Source: JBCBWG01 sp038523925 (lineage in GTDB: Bacteria > Pseudomonadota > Alphaproteobacteria > Rhizobiales > Hyphomicrobiaceae). From it: a DNA stretch of 64,000 nt. This document shows, one piece after another, positions 40,949-50,103 of this stretch (position 1 is the first letter of the stretch; the number at the start of each line of letters is the position of its first letter). The stretch covers positions 124,001 through 188,000 of the forward strand of contig JBCBIY010000002.1 of assembly GCA_038523925.1 (NCBI GenBank), written 5' to 3'. Made by a program: the position numbers and the translations under genes. The notes beneath the pieces are model-generated. The model saw only the letters and a list, made by a program, of their open reading frames with translations. It was not told the DNA's origin and made no database searches.

Positions 40949-42230
40949 CAAGACCCTCTGGCCTTGGGCCTCCGGTGGCCCAGTCCAGGAGTTCGACGGT
41001 GTGGACGACGGGCAGGTCGATGGCGGCGCCGATCTGGATCATGCAGCCTAGGTTGCCGGCGGCGACGGCTTGCGCGCCGACGGTGCGGATGTTGGCGGCT
41101 TTGCGGGCCTGAAGCTTGCCGGCGAATTCGGGCTGCAAGAGATTGTACGTGCCAGCCGACCCACAGCAGATGTGGCCTTCGGGAACGGCGTGCGGATCGA
41201 AGCCTGCGCGGCGGAGCAGATCGTATGGCAACGCGGTGATCTTCTGGCCGTGCTGCATGGAACACGCGGAGTGATACGCAAGCTTCAGGGGCTCCGCCTC
41301 GCCGGTCGGCGCCCACTCGAGTTCGGCTGCCAGTTCAGTGATGTCCTTTGCGAGACCGGAGATCAACGCGGCCTTCTCCGACATCTCAGGGTCGTTGCGA
41401 AACATGTGGCCGTAGTCTTTGACCGTCGTCCCGCAGCCAGATGTGTTGATGACGATCGCATCGAGCGTGCCGCCTTCGGACTCGCGGACCCACGCATTGA
41501 TGTTGCGTTTGGCGGAGGCGTGCGAGGCGCGCGTATCGCCCATGTGATGGGTGAGCGCACCGCAACAGCCAGCCCCTTTTGCAACGACGACTTCGCAGCC
41601 GTGCCGCTTCAGAAAACGGATGGTCGCTTCATTGATCTTCGGGTCGAGCGCGCGCTGCGCACAGCCATTGAGGAGCGCGACGCGCTTCTTGCGCGGACCG
41701 GTAGCTGCGAACGCCTGCGGCTTGTCGACGGGCGACGGCGTTGGGATGACGTCAGGCGCCATGCCGACAAGCCCCTTAAGGCGGCCCGGCAGCAGGGCGC
41801 GGAACGGGCGCGCGACCTTCGCGCCGAGCAGTGCCACGCGGAACAGCATTGGCCGCGGCAGCACCACGCTCAGGATCCAGCGCAGTGCACGATCAGGCAG
41901 CGGCCGACGATACGTCTCGGCGATGTGCTCGCGCGCGTGATCGACAAGGTGCATATAGTGCACGCCCGAAGGACACGTGGTCATGCACGAGAGGCAGGAG
42001 AGACAGCGGTCGATATGTTTGACCGTGCGCGCGTCGGCGGGCCGGTCGTTCTCGAGCATGTCCTTAATGAGGTAGATGCGCCCGCGGGGGCTATCAAGCT
42101 CATCGCCGTTCAACAGAAACGTCGGGCACGTCGCCGTGCAGAAGCCGCAGTGAACGCATTTGCGCAGGATCTCATTCGCCCGCGCCGTTTGCGGTTCTTC
42201 AAGCTGCTCAGATGTGAAGTTGGTCTGCAT
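40941..42230 (-). CDS. glcF: Glycolate oxidase, iron-sulfur subunit
   Basis: A 429-residue subunit with two [4Fe-4S] motifs (CVHCGFCTATCP near residue 26 and CLSCLSCMTTCP) and two CCG domains (GCCGALTHHMG; CCGSAGTYNLLQPE). It passes electrons from the flavin subunits to the respiratory chain. It follows glcE after 147 bases in which I see nothing. No clear ribosome-binding site precedes the ATG. The stop codon lies inside the first of three tandem repeats. Confidence 0.95.
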   Translation of the reverse strand: MQTNFTSEQLEEPQTARANEILRKCVHCGFCTATCPTFLLNGDELDSPRGRIYLIKDMLENDRPADARTVKHIDRCLSCLSCMTTCPSGVHYMHLVDHAREHIAETYRRPLPDRALRWILSVVLPRPMLFRVALLGAKVARPFRALLPGRLKGLVGMAPDVIPTPSPVDKPQAFAATGPRKKRVALLNGCAQRALDPKINEATIRFLKRHGCEVVVAKGAGCCGALTHHMGDTRASHASAKRNINAWVRESEGGTLDAIVINTSGCGTTVKDYGHMFRNDPEMSEKAALISGLAKDITELAAELEWAPTGEAEPLKLAYHSACSMQHGQKITALPYDLLRRAGFDPHAVPEGHICCGSAGTYNLLQPEFAGKLQARKAANIRTVGAQAVAAGNLGCMIQIGAAIDLPVVHTVELLDWATGGPRPEGLDL

Positions 42231-42377
42231 GTCCGGTCTGCGATTGGCTCGGCTTATCTAGACCATAACCGCCGGGCGCAGGCCACCGGGTCAGCCGTCG
42301 CAGGTGACGGGGTTTGGGCACCGGTTTTGGCGGATAGGTCCCGCGTCAGATAAGCCGGCGCACACGCCACGTCCGAG

Positions 42378-43604
42378 CTAGCTGCGCGGGACGACGCGGC
42401 CGGGGTTCAGGATGTGGAAGGGATCGAAGGCCTCTTTCACGCGCGCGTTCAGTGCCGCCAGCGGCTTCGGCTGCGGCTCAAACACCGGGACATTGGCCCG
42501 AACGTCGGAAGGCGCACGGACCAGGGTTGCGTGTCCACCGTGCGCGCCGACGGCCGATCGGACGGCGTCTGCCGCTGGCTGTTGTTCCGGCAGGCCGAGC
42601 CAAATGAGGCCGCCTGCCCAATCATAAAAGTGCGCTGCGATCTCCGTGCCGGAAGCGGCGATCCGCGAGACGACATCAAGTGCCGCGGTGGGCGCCGTCG
42701 AAATGCGCCACACGGCGAGGTCTGCCGCGGCCACCGGGACACCGTCGCGCACCTTGGCCCAGAGGGCTTGCGACGCGGGCTCATCCAGCGTGTCAAAGCT
42801 GCGTGCGGCACCGGCGAGCATGTCGGCGACGCTATCCCTGCGTGAGAGCACCGAGACTTCGGGGCCTTCGAGACGGAAGACGGCGACGGCTGACGGCAGG
42901 CCAAACGCTGATGCTTCCGCCGCCGGCAAATACGCAAGGCAGGAGGCATCGAACGGCGAGCCGGATGCCTTACGCAGCGCGGCGAGCGACGCGGCGGCAC
43001 CATCGCCGCTCATGACCAGCGTACGTTCGGTGTCGGGCTTGGGCAGGACCTTGAACGTCACCTCGCTCAGGACTGCGAGCGTGCCATGTGAGCCGGTCAC
43101 GAGCTTGGAGAGGTCGTAGCCGGTCACGTTTTTCATGACACGGCCACCGGACTTGAATACGTCGCCCCGGCCGGAGACCGCGCGGAAGCCGAGCAGATGA
43201 TCGCGGGCGGCGCCGGCCGTCAGGCGCCGAGAGCCGCTGAGGTTAGTGGCAAACACACCGCCAATGGTCCCGCTGAGAGGCTCACCGCCATAGAGAGCGG
43301 CCGGGTCAACGGGGTCGAAAGCAAGCTGCTGGCCCTGTTGGTCGAGCAGATTGAGGACGTCGCGGACGGGCGTTCCGGCGCCGGCCGTCATGACCAGCTC
43401 CGCTGCCTCGTAGAGCGACACACCCGCCAGGCCGAGCGTCGACAAAGCCCGGTCCGCTGCAACGTCGTGGCCGTAAGCGCGCTTTGAGCCCGCGCCCGTC
43501 ACGTGCAGCGGCGCGCGGTTTGCGATGGCCGCTTCTACAACGCCGACCAGCTCATCTTCCGTTGTCGGCGCCAGAACGTCAGTCTTGAAATCCGTTGCAG
43601 ACAT
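42378..43604 (-). CDS. glcE: Glycolate oxidase, FAD-binding subunit
   Basis: 408 residues with a PCMH-type FAD-binding domain (VTGAGSKRAYGHDV; GGEPLSGTIGGVFATNLSG; VMKNVTGYDLSKLVTGS) and a C-terminal closing segment FDPFHILNPGR, shared with GlcD. It forms the GlcDEF complex oxidising glycolate to glyoxylate. Its ATG overlaps the glcD stop (TGATG), indicating coupled translation. Confidence 0.95.
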   Translation of the reverse strand: MSATDFKTDVLAPTTEDELVGVVEAAIANRAPLHVTGAGSKRAYGHDVAADRALSTLGLAGVSLYEAAELVMTAGAGTPVRDVLNLLDQQGQQLAFDPVDPAALYGGEPLSGTIGGVFATNLSGSRRLTAGAARDHLLGFRAVSGRGDVFKSGGRVMKNVTGYDLSKLVTGSHGTLAVLSEVTFKVLPKPDTERTLVMSGDGAAASLAALRKASGSPFDASCLAYLPAAEASAFGLPSAVAVFRLEGPEVSVLSRRDSVADMLAGAARSFDTLDEPASQALWAKVRDGVPVAAADLAVWRISTAPTAALDVVSRIAASGTEIAAHFYDWAGGLIWLGLPEQQPAADAVRSAVGAHGGHATLVRAPSDVRANVPVFEPQPKPLAALNARVKEAFDPFHILNPGRVVPRS

Positions 43605-45097
43605 CAGAACCGCGGCAGATGCGGAAACGGCACCTGGCCGCGATGGACGTGGACGTGGCCAAGCTCAGCACACCGGTGCAGCGTCGGGAACACCTTGCCG
43701 GGGTTCAGCCGATGGTTCGGGTCGAACGCGCACTTCAGACGCTGCTGCTGCTTCAGATCCGTTTCGCTGAACATCTCGCCCATCAAGTCGCGCTTCTCGA
43801 CGCCGACGCCATGCTCGCCGGTCAGCACACCGCCGACCTCGACACACAGCTTTAGGATGTCGGCGCCAAACGCCTCGGCTTTCTCAATGTCACCCGGGAT
43901 CGCGGCATCATACAGAATGAGCGGATGCAGGTTGCCGTCGCCGGCATGGAAGACGTTTGCAACGCGGAGCCCGTGCTTCTCGGCGAGTTCGTCCATGCGC
44001 TTCAAAACGCCCACGAGTTCTTTGCGCGGGATCGTGCCGTCCATGCATAGGTAGTCCGGTCCGATTGCGCCGACGGCCGGAAACGCGTTCTTGCGGCCGG
44101 CCCAAAACTGCTGGCGCTCGGATTCGGATTGCGAGACGCGGATGTCGCTTGCGTTGTGCGCCTTGGCGATCTCGCTCACGCGCGCGATCAGGTGATCGAC
44201 TTCAGCCGTCGTGCCATCCAGCTCGACGATCACGAGGCTGGCTGCGTCGACCGGGTAATTGCAGGGCTGGAAGTTCTCGGCTGCGCGGATCGACGCGTTG
44301 TCCATCATCTCCATGCCGCCTGGTATGATGCCGGCCGCGATCACGTCGGCGACGCAATTGCCGCCATCCTCAACCGTCGGGAAGCCGAGCAGCAGGCCGC
44401 GTACGACCTCCGGCTTCTGAAGGATGCGCACCGTCACTTCCGTGATGACGCCGAGCAGGCCTTCTGAGCCCGTCATGATGCCAATCAGATCGTAGGCCTC
44501 GGAATCGAGATGCTTGCCGCCAAGCCGGACGACCTCGCCGCCCATGAGGACGACCTCGAGCCCGAGCAGGTTGTTCGTTGTCAGGCCGTACTTCAGGCAG
44601 TGCACACCGCCGGCGTTCTCGCCGACGTTGCCGCCGATCGAACATGCGATCTGCGAAGACGGGTCCGGCGCGTAATAGAAACCCTTGTGCTCAACCGCCT
44701 TTGTGATGGCGAGGTTCGTAACGCCCGGCTGCACGCGCGCGCAGCGGTTTTCATAGTCGACTTCGAGCACGCGGTTGAACTTGCCCATCGCGAGCAGGAT
44801 GCCGTCCTCGAGCGGCAGCGAGCCGCCGGACAATGATGTGCCGCCTCCGCGCGGCACGACCTTGACCTTCATCTCGTCCGCAAGCGCCATGATCTGCGAG
44901 ACCTGCTCAACCGTCTCCGGCAGCGCGACCACCAGCGGCAACTGCCGATACATCGTCAGCGCATCGCATTCGTACGCGCGTCGGGCCGCTTCATCTTCAA
45001 TGACGTTGTCCTCGGGCAGGATCGCACGCAGGCGCTCGACCAGCTCGCCGCGGCGGTCGAGGATCTCCTGCTCAGCCTTGGGCATCATGAGTGACAT
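43604..45097 (-). CDS. glcD: Glycolate oxidase, FAD-linked catalytic subunit
   Basis: 497 residues from ATG 45097 (GGAGG eight bases upstream; a TTG at 45112 overlaps this site and is rejected). The FAD_binding_4 domain has VVPRGGGTSLSGGSLP and SIGGNVGENAGGVHCLKYG. The FAD-oxidase C domain has HAGDGNLHPLI and the terminal GEHGVGVEKRDLM...HRLNPGKVF. It oxidises glycolate (possibly D-lactate) to the 2-oxo acid. It lies 23 bases after the glycerate kinase gene in one operon. Confidence 0.95.
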   Translation of the reverse strand: MSLMMPKAEQEILDRRGELVERLRAILPEDNVIEDEAARRAYECDALTMYRQLPLVVALPETVEQVSQIMALADEMKVKVVPRGGGTSLSGGSLPLEDGILLAMGKFNRVLEVDYENRCARVQPGVTNLAITKAVEHKGFYYAPDPSSQIACSIGGNVGENAGGVHCLKYGLTTNNLLGLEVVLMGGEVVRLGGKHLDSEAYDLIGIMTGSEGLLGVITEVTVRILQKPEVVRGLLLGFPTVEDGGNCVADVIAAGIIPGGMEMMDNASIRAAENFQPCNYPVDAASLVIVELDGTTAEVDHLIARVSEIAKAHNASDIRVSQSESERQQFWAGRKNAFPAVGAIGPDYLCMDGTIPRKELVGVLKRMDELAEKHGLRVANVFHAGDGNLHPLILYDAAIPGDIEKAEAFGADILKLCVEVGGVLTGEHGVGVEKRDLMGEMFSETDLKQQQRLKCAFDPNHRLNPGKVFPTLHRCAELGHVHVHRGQVPFPHLPRF

Positions 45098-45120
45098 GAG
45101 GCAGCCCTCCAAAGGGTTGG

Positions 45121-46377
45121 TCAGCGGACGATGATGGCCCGGAAATCGTTGACGTTTGTCAAAGTCGGGCCGGTGACGACGAGGTCGTCAAGCCGCTCGA
45201 AGAATCCATAGCCATCGTTATTGGCGAGATGGGCGGCTGCGTCGAGACCGGCAGCCCGCGCCCGCGCCAACGTGTCCGGGGTCAGGATCGCGCCGGCGTT
45301 CTCTTCCGTGCCGTCAATGCCGTCTGTGTCGCCCGCAAATGCAGAGATGCGTTGGTCTCCATTGAGCGCGACGGCGAGCGCGAGCAGGAACTCCGCATTG
45401 CGGCCGCCGCGGCCCTTGCCCCGCACGGTTACCGTCGTCTCGCCGCCGGACAGCAGCACGGCGGGCTTGGGCGCCGGCTGATTGTGCCGCGCGACCTGCC
45501 GCGCGATGCCGGCATGGACGATCGCGACTTCGCGGGCTTCGCCTTCGATCGCATCGCCGAGGATGAGCGGCATGAGGCCAGCCTTGCGCGCCGACGTCGC
45601 GGCGGCCTCAAGCGACATCTGCGGTGCCGCTATCAAGCGGAACTCGGCCGTCTCGAAGGCTGCGTGTCCGGGCTTCGGTGTTTCGCAAGCGTCGCTTTCC
45701 AAGTGTGCGCGGACGTGTGCCGGGATATCGCACTGATAGGCATCGAGGATCGCGAGCGCGTCCTGCCGCGTCGAGGTGTCAGGCACCGTCGGGCCGGAAC
45801 CGATCACGTCGGCGCCATCGCCCGGCACGTCTGAGATTGCGAGCGTGACGACCTTTGCCGGCGCGGCCGCCGCCGCAAGCTTGCCGCCTTTGATGGCCGA
45901 CAGGTGTTTCCGCACCGCATTCATCTCGGTGATTGTCGCGCCGGACTTCAAAAGCATCCGGCCGATCTGTTGCTTGTCGTCGAGGCTGAGGTCGCCAGCC
46001 GGATAGACGAGCAGCGACGACGCACCACCGGACATCAGGCAGATGACGAGATCATCCGGCCCGAGCGCCCGCACCGTCTCTATCACCTTAAGCGCGCCAC
46101 CAAGCCCTGCGGTGTCGGGCACCGGGTGCGCGGCTTCGATGACCTTGATCTGCGCTGTTGGGACGCTGTGCCCATAACGCGTCACCACAACGCCTTCGAG
46201 CGGGCCATCCCAAGCGGCTTCGAGCGCGCGCGCCATGGCCGCGGCAGCTTTGCCCGCGCCAACAACCACGGTCCGCCCCTTCGGCGGAGCAGGCAGGTGC
46301 GCGGCGAGGCACTGTGCCGGATCAGCGGCGCTGACCGCCGTGCGGAAGAGAGATTGCAGCAGCGCGCGATCATCCAT
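45121..46377 (-). CDS. Glycerate 2-kinase, type II (DUF4147/MOFRL)
   Basis: 418 residues from ATG 46377. The N-terminal DUF4147 domain has VVVGAGKAAAAMARALE and LMSGGASSLLVYPAGDL. The C-terminal MOFRL domain has LSGGETTVTVRGKGRGGRNAEFLLA and AGDTDGIDGTEENAGA. It phosphorylates glycerate to 2-phosphoglycerate, the exit step from glycolate/glyoxylate metabolism. As first gene of the operon with glcD, glcE and glcF, it ties glycolate oxidation to lower glycolysis. It is divergent from the molybdenum hydroxylase with 75 bases between. Confidence 0.94.
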   Translation of the reverse strand: MDDRALLQSLFRTAVSAADPAQCLAAHLPAPPKGRTVVVGAGKAAAAMARALEAAWDGPLEGVVVTRYGHSVPTAQIKVIEAAHPVPDTAGLGGALKVIETVRALGPDDLVICLMSGGASSLLVYPAGDLSLDDKQQIGRMLLKSGATITEMNAVRKHLSAIKGGKLAAAAAPAKVVTLAISDVPGDGADVIGSGPTVPDTSTRQDALAILDAYQCDIPAHVRAHLESDACETPKPGHAAFETAEFRLIAAPQMSLEAAATSARKAGLMPLILGDAIEGEAREVAIVHAGIARQVARHNQPAPKPAVLLSGGETTVTVRGKGRGGRNAEFLLALAVALNGDQRISAFAGDTDGIDGTEENAGAILTPDTLARARAAGLDAAAHLANNDGYGFFERLDDLVVTGPTLTNVNDFRAIIVR

Positions 46378-46452
46378 GGTCAGTGTTCGGCTCCCGGGGT
46401 AACTTCGCGCAGTCAGCGCGGCGCCGCGCACTCACTATGCCAGAGCCTTTCC

Positions 46453-48795
46453 ATGAACCAAATGGTGCGTTTGGGCGCCCCCCTGACCCGGACCGAAGAT
46501 CATCGCTTCTTAACGGGGGCCGGCTGCTTCATCGACGATCTTAAGTTTGCTGGGATGTGCACGGCCGCCATTGTCCGTGCGCCGGTCGCGCACGCGCGGA
46601 TCACGCGGCTCGACGTTGACGCGGCGCGCGCAAGCCCGGGTGTGCTGCTTGTCGTGACGGGCGCGGAGTGGGCCGCATTCGGCTACGGGCCGGTGCCGAC
46701 CAAGTCGCCGGTGACGAACTTCAAAGACGGGCGGCCGATGAATGCGGGGCTGCATCACTGCCTTACAGCAGATGTCGTCCGCTGCGCGGGCGAAGCCATC
46801 GCGTTGATCGTTGCCGAAACACAGGCGCAGGCGATCGCAGCCGCCGAGTGCGTCGAGGCTGACTACGAGGACCTCCCCGCCGTTGTCGACCAGGTCACCG
46901 CGCGCACCACCGGCCACGCCCCGATCTGGAGCCAAGCGCCGGAAAACCTCTGTGTCGACTTCGAGCTTGGCAACCGCGAGGCCGTCGAAGCGGCGTTTGT
47001 GGCTGCCGACCACACCGTATCGCTCGACATCCGCAACAATCGCGTGACCTCGGCGCCGATGGAGCCGCGCGGCTGCTTGGGCCTCTACGATGCATCGCGC
47101 GAAACGTTCACGCTCTGGAACTCTTCGCAGAACCTGCATCCGAACCGCGACGCCATTGCCGAGAAGATCCTCGGCGTGCCGAAAGACGCAATCCGCCATG
47201 TGGCGCCCGATGTCGGCGGTGGGTTTGGCGCCAAAAACCCGGTCTACGCAGAGACCGCGCTCGTCCTGCATGCCGCCCGCGCCCTCGGCCGGCCCGTCAA
47301 ATGGGTCGCCGACCGCTCCGAGGCGTTCCTGACCGACGTCCACGGCCGCGATCAGATCTCGACCGTTTCGCTGGCGATGGACCGCGACGGAACGTTCCGC
47401 GCGCTTAACGTCCACAGCGTCGGCAACGTCGGCGCGTGGTGCGGCACGGTCGGCCCGTTCGTCTCGACGGGCGGGTCAGCCCGTACGCAGGGCGGCCCCT
47501 ACGCGTTCGACGCGCTCCTCTACACCGCAGAAGCGGCCTTCACCAATACCGCACAGACAGACCCCTATCGCGGCGCCGGCCGGCCCGAAGCGAGCTTTCA
47601 TATCGAGCGCATTATCGACTACGCCGCCGCCGAACTCGGCTTCGACCCGATTGCGCTGCGGCGGAAGAACCTGATCCCGCGGACGTCGCTCCCATGGACG
47701 ACGCCGATGGGCCTCAACGTCGATAGCGGCGATTTCGCCGAGCTGCTCGACCAAACGCTGGCGCTCGCGGACTTCGAAGGGTTCGAGGCGCGCAGAGCCG
47801 AAGCCGAAGCGCGTGGCCTGAAGCGCGGCTTCGCCATCGCGCCCTATCTCGAGTGCACGGGTGGGTTGCCGAAAGAAGAAGCGCGCATTTCAGTTGCCCC
47901 CGACGGGCACATCACGCTCGCCGTCGGCAGCCATTCGACCGGCATGAGCCACGAGACCGTGCACTGCCAACTGCTCGCCGCCGAAGCCGGCGTCGCGATG
48001 GATGCGATCACTTTCCGGCAGGCCGACACCGACGCAACGGACATTGGTGGCGGCCACGGCGGATCGCGCGGCATGGAAGTGGGCGGCAACGCCGTCCGCC
48101 AGGCGGCCGAGACACTGCGCCGGCGGCTCGGCATCATCGCAGCCCATGCGCTGAACTCCACGCCCGATGACATCGAGATCTCAGATGGCCTTGCCAGCGA
48201 CGCCCGCACAGGCCAATCGCTATCCGTTGCCGAGATCGCGACGATTGCAAACGACCCCGCGCGGTGCCCGCCAGACATGGGCCCAAAGCCGCTCGACATC
48301 GTCGAAGTTTACGAACGCACGAAGATCACCGTCCCCAACGGCGTGCACGCCGCCGAGGTCGAAGTCGACCCGGAGATGGGCGTCATCTCAGTGGTTGGCT
48401 TTTGGGCGGTCGACGACTTCGGCCGCATCCTCAATCCGCTCCTTGCCGACGGACAGGTCATGGGCGGCATTGCGCAGGGGCTCGGGCAGGCACTGTTTGA
48501 AGAGATCGTCTACGATCCTGACTCCGGCCAGCTCCTCACCGGATCCTTCATGGACTATTGCTTGCCGCGCGCCGACGACCTGCCGCTGCTCCACATCGCC
48601 TACTATGAGGAAGCGCCCACGACGCATAATCCACTCGGCGTCAAAGGCGCGGGCGAAGCCGGCTGCTGCGGTGCGCCGCCAGCGATCGTAAATGCAGTGA
48701 TGCACGCACTGGCCGCGTATGGCGTTCGCCACATCGACATGCCGCTGACGCCGGAGAAAGTCTGGCGCGCGATCCACGACCGCGTGGGGCAGTAA
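46453..48795 (+). CDS. Molybdenum hydroxylase large subunit (xanthine dehydrogenase/CoxL family, form II)
   Basis: 780 residues from ATG 46453: an aldehyde-oxidase a/b hammerhead domain (APLTRTEDHRFLTGAG), then the Mo-pterin-binding domains. The active-site loop PYRGAGR at 371-377 matches the form II pattern (AYRGAGR), not the AYxCSFR of true CO dehydrogenase. The catalytic glutamate is Glu735 (GAGEAGCCGAPP). It would hydroxylate an aldehyde or heterocycle. The usual [2Fe-2S] and FAD subunits are not encoded in the window, which is odd; they may lie elsewhere. The MOSC gene follows after 23 bases. Confidence 0.9.
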   Translation: MNQMVRLGAPLTRTEDHRFLTGAGCFIDDLKFAGMCTAAIVRAPVAHARITRLDVDAARASPGVLLVVTGAEWAAFGYGPVPTKSPVTNFKDGRPMNAGLHHCLTADVVRCAGEAIALIVAETQAQAIAAAECVEADYEDLPAVVDQVTARTTGHAPIWSQAPENLCVDFELGNREAVEAAFVAADHTVSLDIRNNRVTSAPMEPRGCLGLYDASRETFTLWNSSQNLHPNRDAIAEKILGVPKDAIRHVAPDVGGGFGAKNPVYAETALVLHAARALGRPVKWVADRSEAFLTDVHGRDQISTVSLAMDRDGTFRALNVHSVGNVGAWCGTVGPFVSTGGSARTQGGPYAFDALLYTAEAAFTNTAQTDPYRGAGRPEASFHIERIIDYAAAELGFDPIALRRKNLIPRTSLPWTTPMGLNVDSGDFAELLDQTLALADFEGFEARRAEAEARGLKRGFAIAPYLECTGGLPKEEARISVAPDGHITLAVGSHSTGMSHETVHCQLLAAEAGVAMDAITFRQADTDATDIGGGHGGSRGMEVGGNAVRQAAETLRRRLGIIAAHALNSTPDDIEISDGLASDARTGQSLSVAEIATIANDPARCPPDMGPKPLDIVEVYERTKITVPNGVHAAEVEVDPEMGVISVVGFWAVDDFGRILNPLLADGQVMGGIAQGLGQALFEEIVYDPDSGQLLTGSFMDYCLPRADDLPLLHIAYYEEAPTTHNPLGVKGAGEAGCCGAPPAIVNAVMHALAAYGVRHIDMPLTPEKVWRAIHDRVGQ

Positions 48796-48818
48796 GCTGT
48801 CACGGCAAGGGGAGAGAT

Positions 48819-49403
48819 ATGGCTGTACTGACACCGACGAAGATCTACGGGACGGTCGACGCGCTTCTCGTGAATGACGATCGCGATACAGACCTGACAT
48901 CGGCGCGCCGCGAGCGGGTTCGCGTCGGCTACGACGGATTTGAAGGCGAAGCGCACGGCGGCCTGACGCGGCCATCGTGTTCGCGGGTCCTGAAACAGTA
49001 TCCAAAGCGCGGCACCGAAATCCGCAATACGCGCCAGATAAGCATTCTCGCGCCCGATCAACTTGAAGAGATACGCGCCGCGCTCGACGTCGAAGTGCTT
49101 GAGCCCGAATGGGTCGGCGCGAACATGGTGCTCTCCGGTATTCCAGAGCTGACATTTATCCCGCCTTCGTCGCGGCTGATCTTCGAAGGCGGCGCAAGCC
49201 TCGTCGTCGACATGGAGAACGCGCCCTGCCGTTTCCCGGGCGAGGTCATCAGCGCGAAGTATCCGGGCAAAGGTGACGCGTTCCCGAAGGTCGCCGTCGG
49301 CAAGCGTGGCGTGACGGCTTGGGTTGAGAAGACGGGTGAGATCGCGGTGGGCGAGGCGTGTCGCCTACACGTCCCGCCGAGCCGGATCTATGCTCACGCG
49401 TAG
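48819..49403 (+). CDS. MOSC domain protein
   Basis: 194 residues forming a MOSC (Moco sulfurase C-terminal) domain: RNTRQISILAPDQLEEI, PEWVGANMVLSGIPEL and the cysteine-containing ENAPCRFPGEVI, where the conserved cysteine may carry sulfur. MOSC proteins handle sulfur for the molybdenum cofactor or form part of Moco-dependent reductases. Placed directly after a molybdenum hydroxylase, whose cofactor needs a sulfido ligand, it may supply or repair that ligand; this is inferred from context. Confidence 0.87.
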   Translation: MAVLTPTKIYGTVDALLVNDDRDTDLTSARRERVRVGYDGFEGEAHGGLTRPSCSRVLKQYPKRGTEIRNTRQISILAPDQLEEIRAALDVEVLEPEWVGANMVLSGIPELTFIPPSSRLIFEGGASLVVDMENAPCRFPGEVISAKYPGKGDAFPKVAVGKRGVTAWVEKTGEIAVGEACRLHVPPSRIYAHA

Positions 49404-49571
49404 CGCGTTGTCGCGGACGTTGGGCGGACCCGAAAAGCCAATTCGCAGACGGCCGAAGATCAGATCAGAAAATTCTTTGTGATGGGCAAAAGCGCTTAAT
49501 TGCTCATCTCAATTCGAATGCGTGCGTATCGCCCCTCGTTGTCATGTCCATGAAACGAGAAAGGAAACTCC

Positions 49572-50060
49572 ATGCGTAAATCTCTTCTGGCTCTCGCAGC
49601 CGGTCTCGCCCTCACGATGAGTGCGCCGGCAAAGGCCGCCAACATCGTCGAGACGGCTGAAGGCGCCGGTGTCTTCAATACGCTGATCGCCGCCGCCAAG
49701 GCAGCCGGCCTTGCAGGCGCGCTCTCAAGCGGCGGTCCCCTCACCGTCTTCGCGCCGACCGACGAAGCGTTTGCCGAACTGCCGGCCGGCACGGTCGAGA
49801 ACCTGCTGAAGCCTGAGAACAAGGACCAGCTCGCCGCGATCCTGAAGTACCACGTGCTGCCACGCCGTCTGACATCGAATATGCTGCCGCACAAGCGCAT
49901 CCACGTGAAGACGATCAAGGCTGGTGGTGACCGTTTGCTCGCCGTCACGAAGTCGCGCTCCGGCGTCACGGTTGATGGCGCAAACGTCGTCAACGCGGAC
50001 ATCGCAGCCGACAACGGCGTCATCCACGTCATCGACAAGGTCATGCTGCCGTCGAGCTAA
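49572..50060 (+). CDS. Exported fasciclin-domain protein
   Basis: 162 residues: a signal peptide (SLLALAAGLALTMSAPAKA) followed by a single fasciclin/FAS1 domain (VFNTLIAAAKAAGL; TVFAPTDEAFAELPAG; LKYHVLPRRL; NGVIHVIDKVMLPS). FAS1 domains mediate adhesion or surface attachment; single-domain secreted forms are common in bacteria and mostly unstudied. AAAGGAAA precedes the ATG. It converges on pgi. Confidence 0.94.
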   Translation: MRKSLLALAAGLALTMSAPAKAANIVETAEGAGVFNTLIAAAKAAGLAGALSSGGPLTVFAPTDEAFAELPAGTVENLLKPENKDQLAAILKYHVLPRRLTSNMLPHKRIHVKTIKAGGDRLLAVTKSRSGVTVDGANVVNADIAADNGVIHVIDKVMLPSS

Positions 50061-50066
50061 GCTGGC

Positions 50067-50100
50067 TTGCGAGCGGGCGCGATACGGCGGCCGCTCGCAA
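50067..50100. terminator. Hairpin between fasciclin and pgi genes
   Basis: Perfect 10-base arms TTGCGAGCGG and CCGCTCGCAA with a 14-base loop, six bases after the fasciclin stop and just before the pgi stop, between convergent genes. A bidirectional terminator is likely by position, although no T-tract is present. Confidence 0.5.
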
Positions 50101-50103
50101 CCA

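Noticed and set aside
46453..48795. Aerobic carbon monoxide dehydrogenase large subunit (CoxL form I)
   Set aside because: The active-site loop is PYRGAGR, not AYxCSFR, and CoxS and CoxM are absent.
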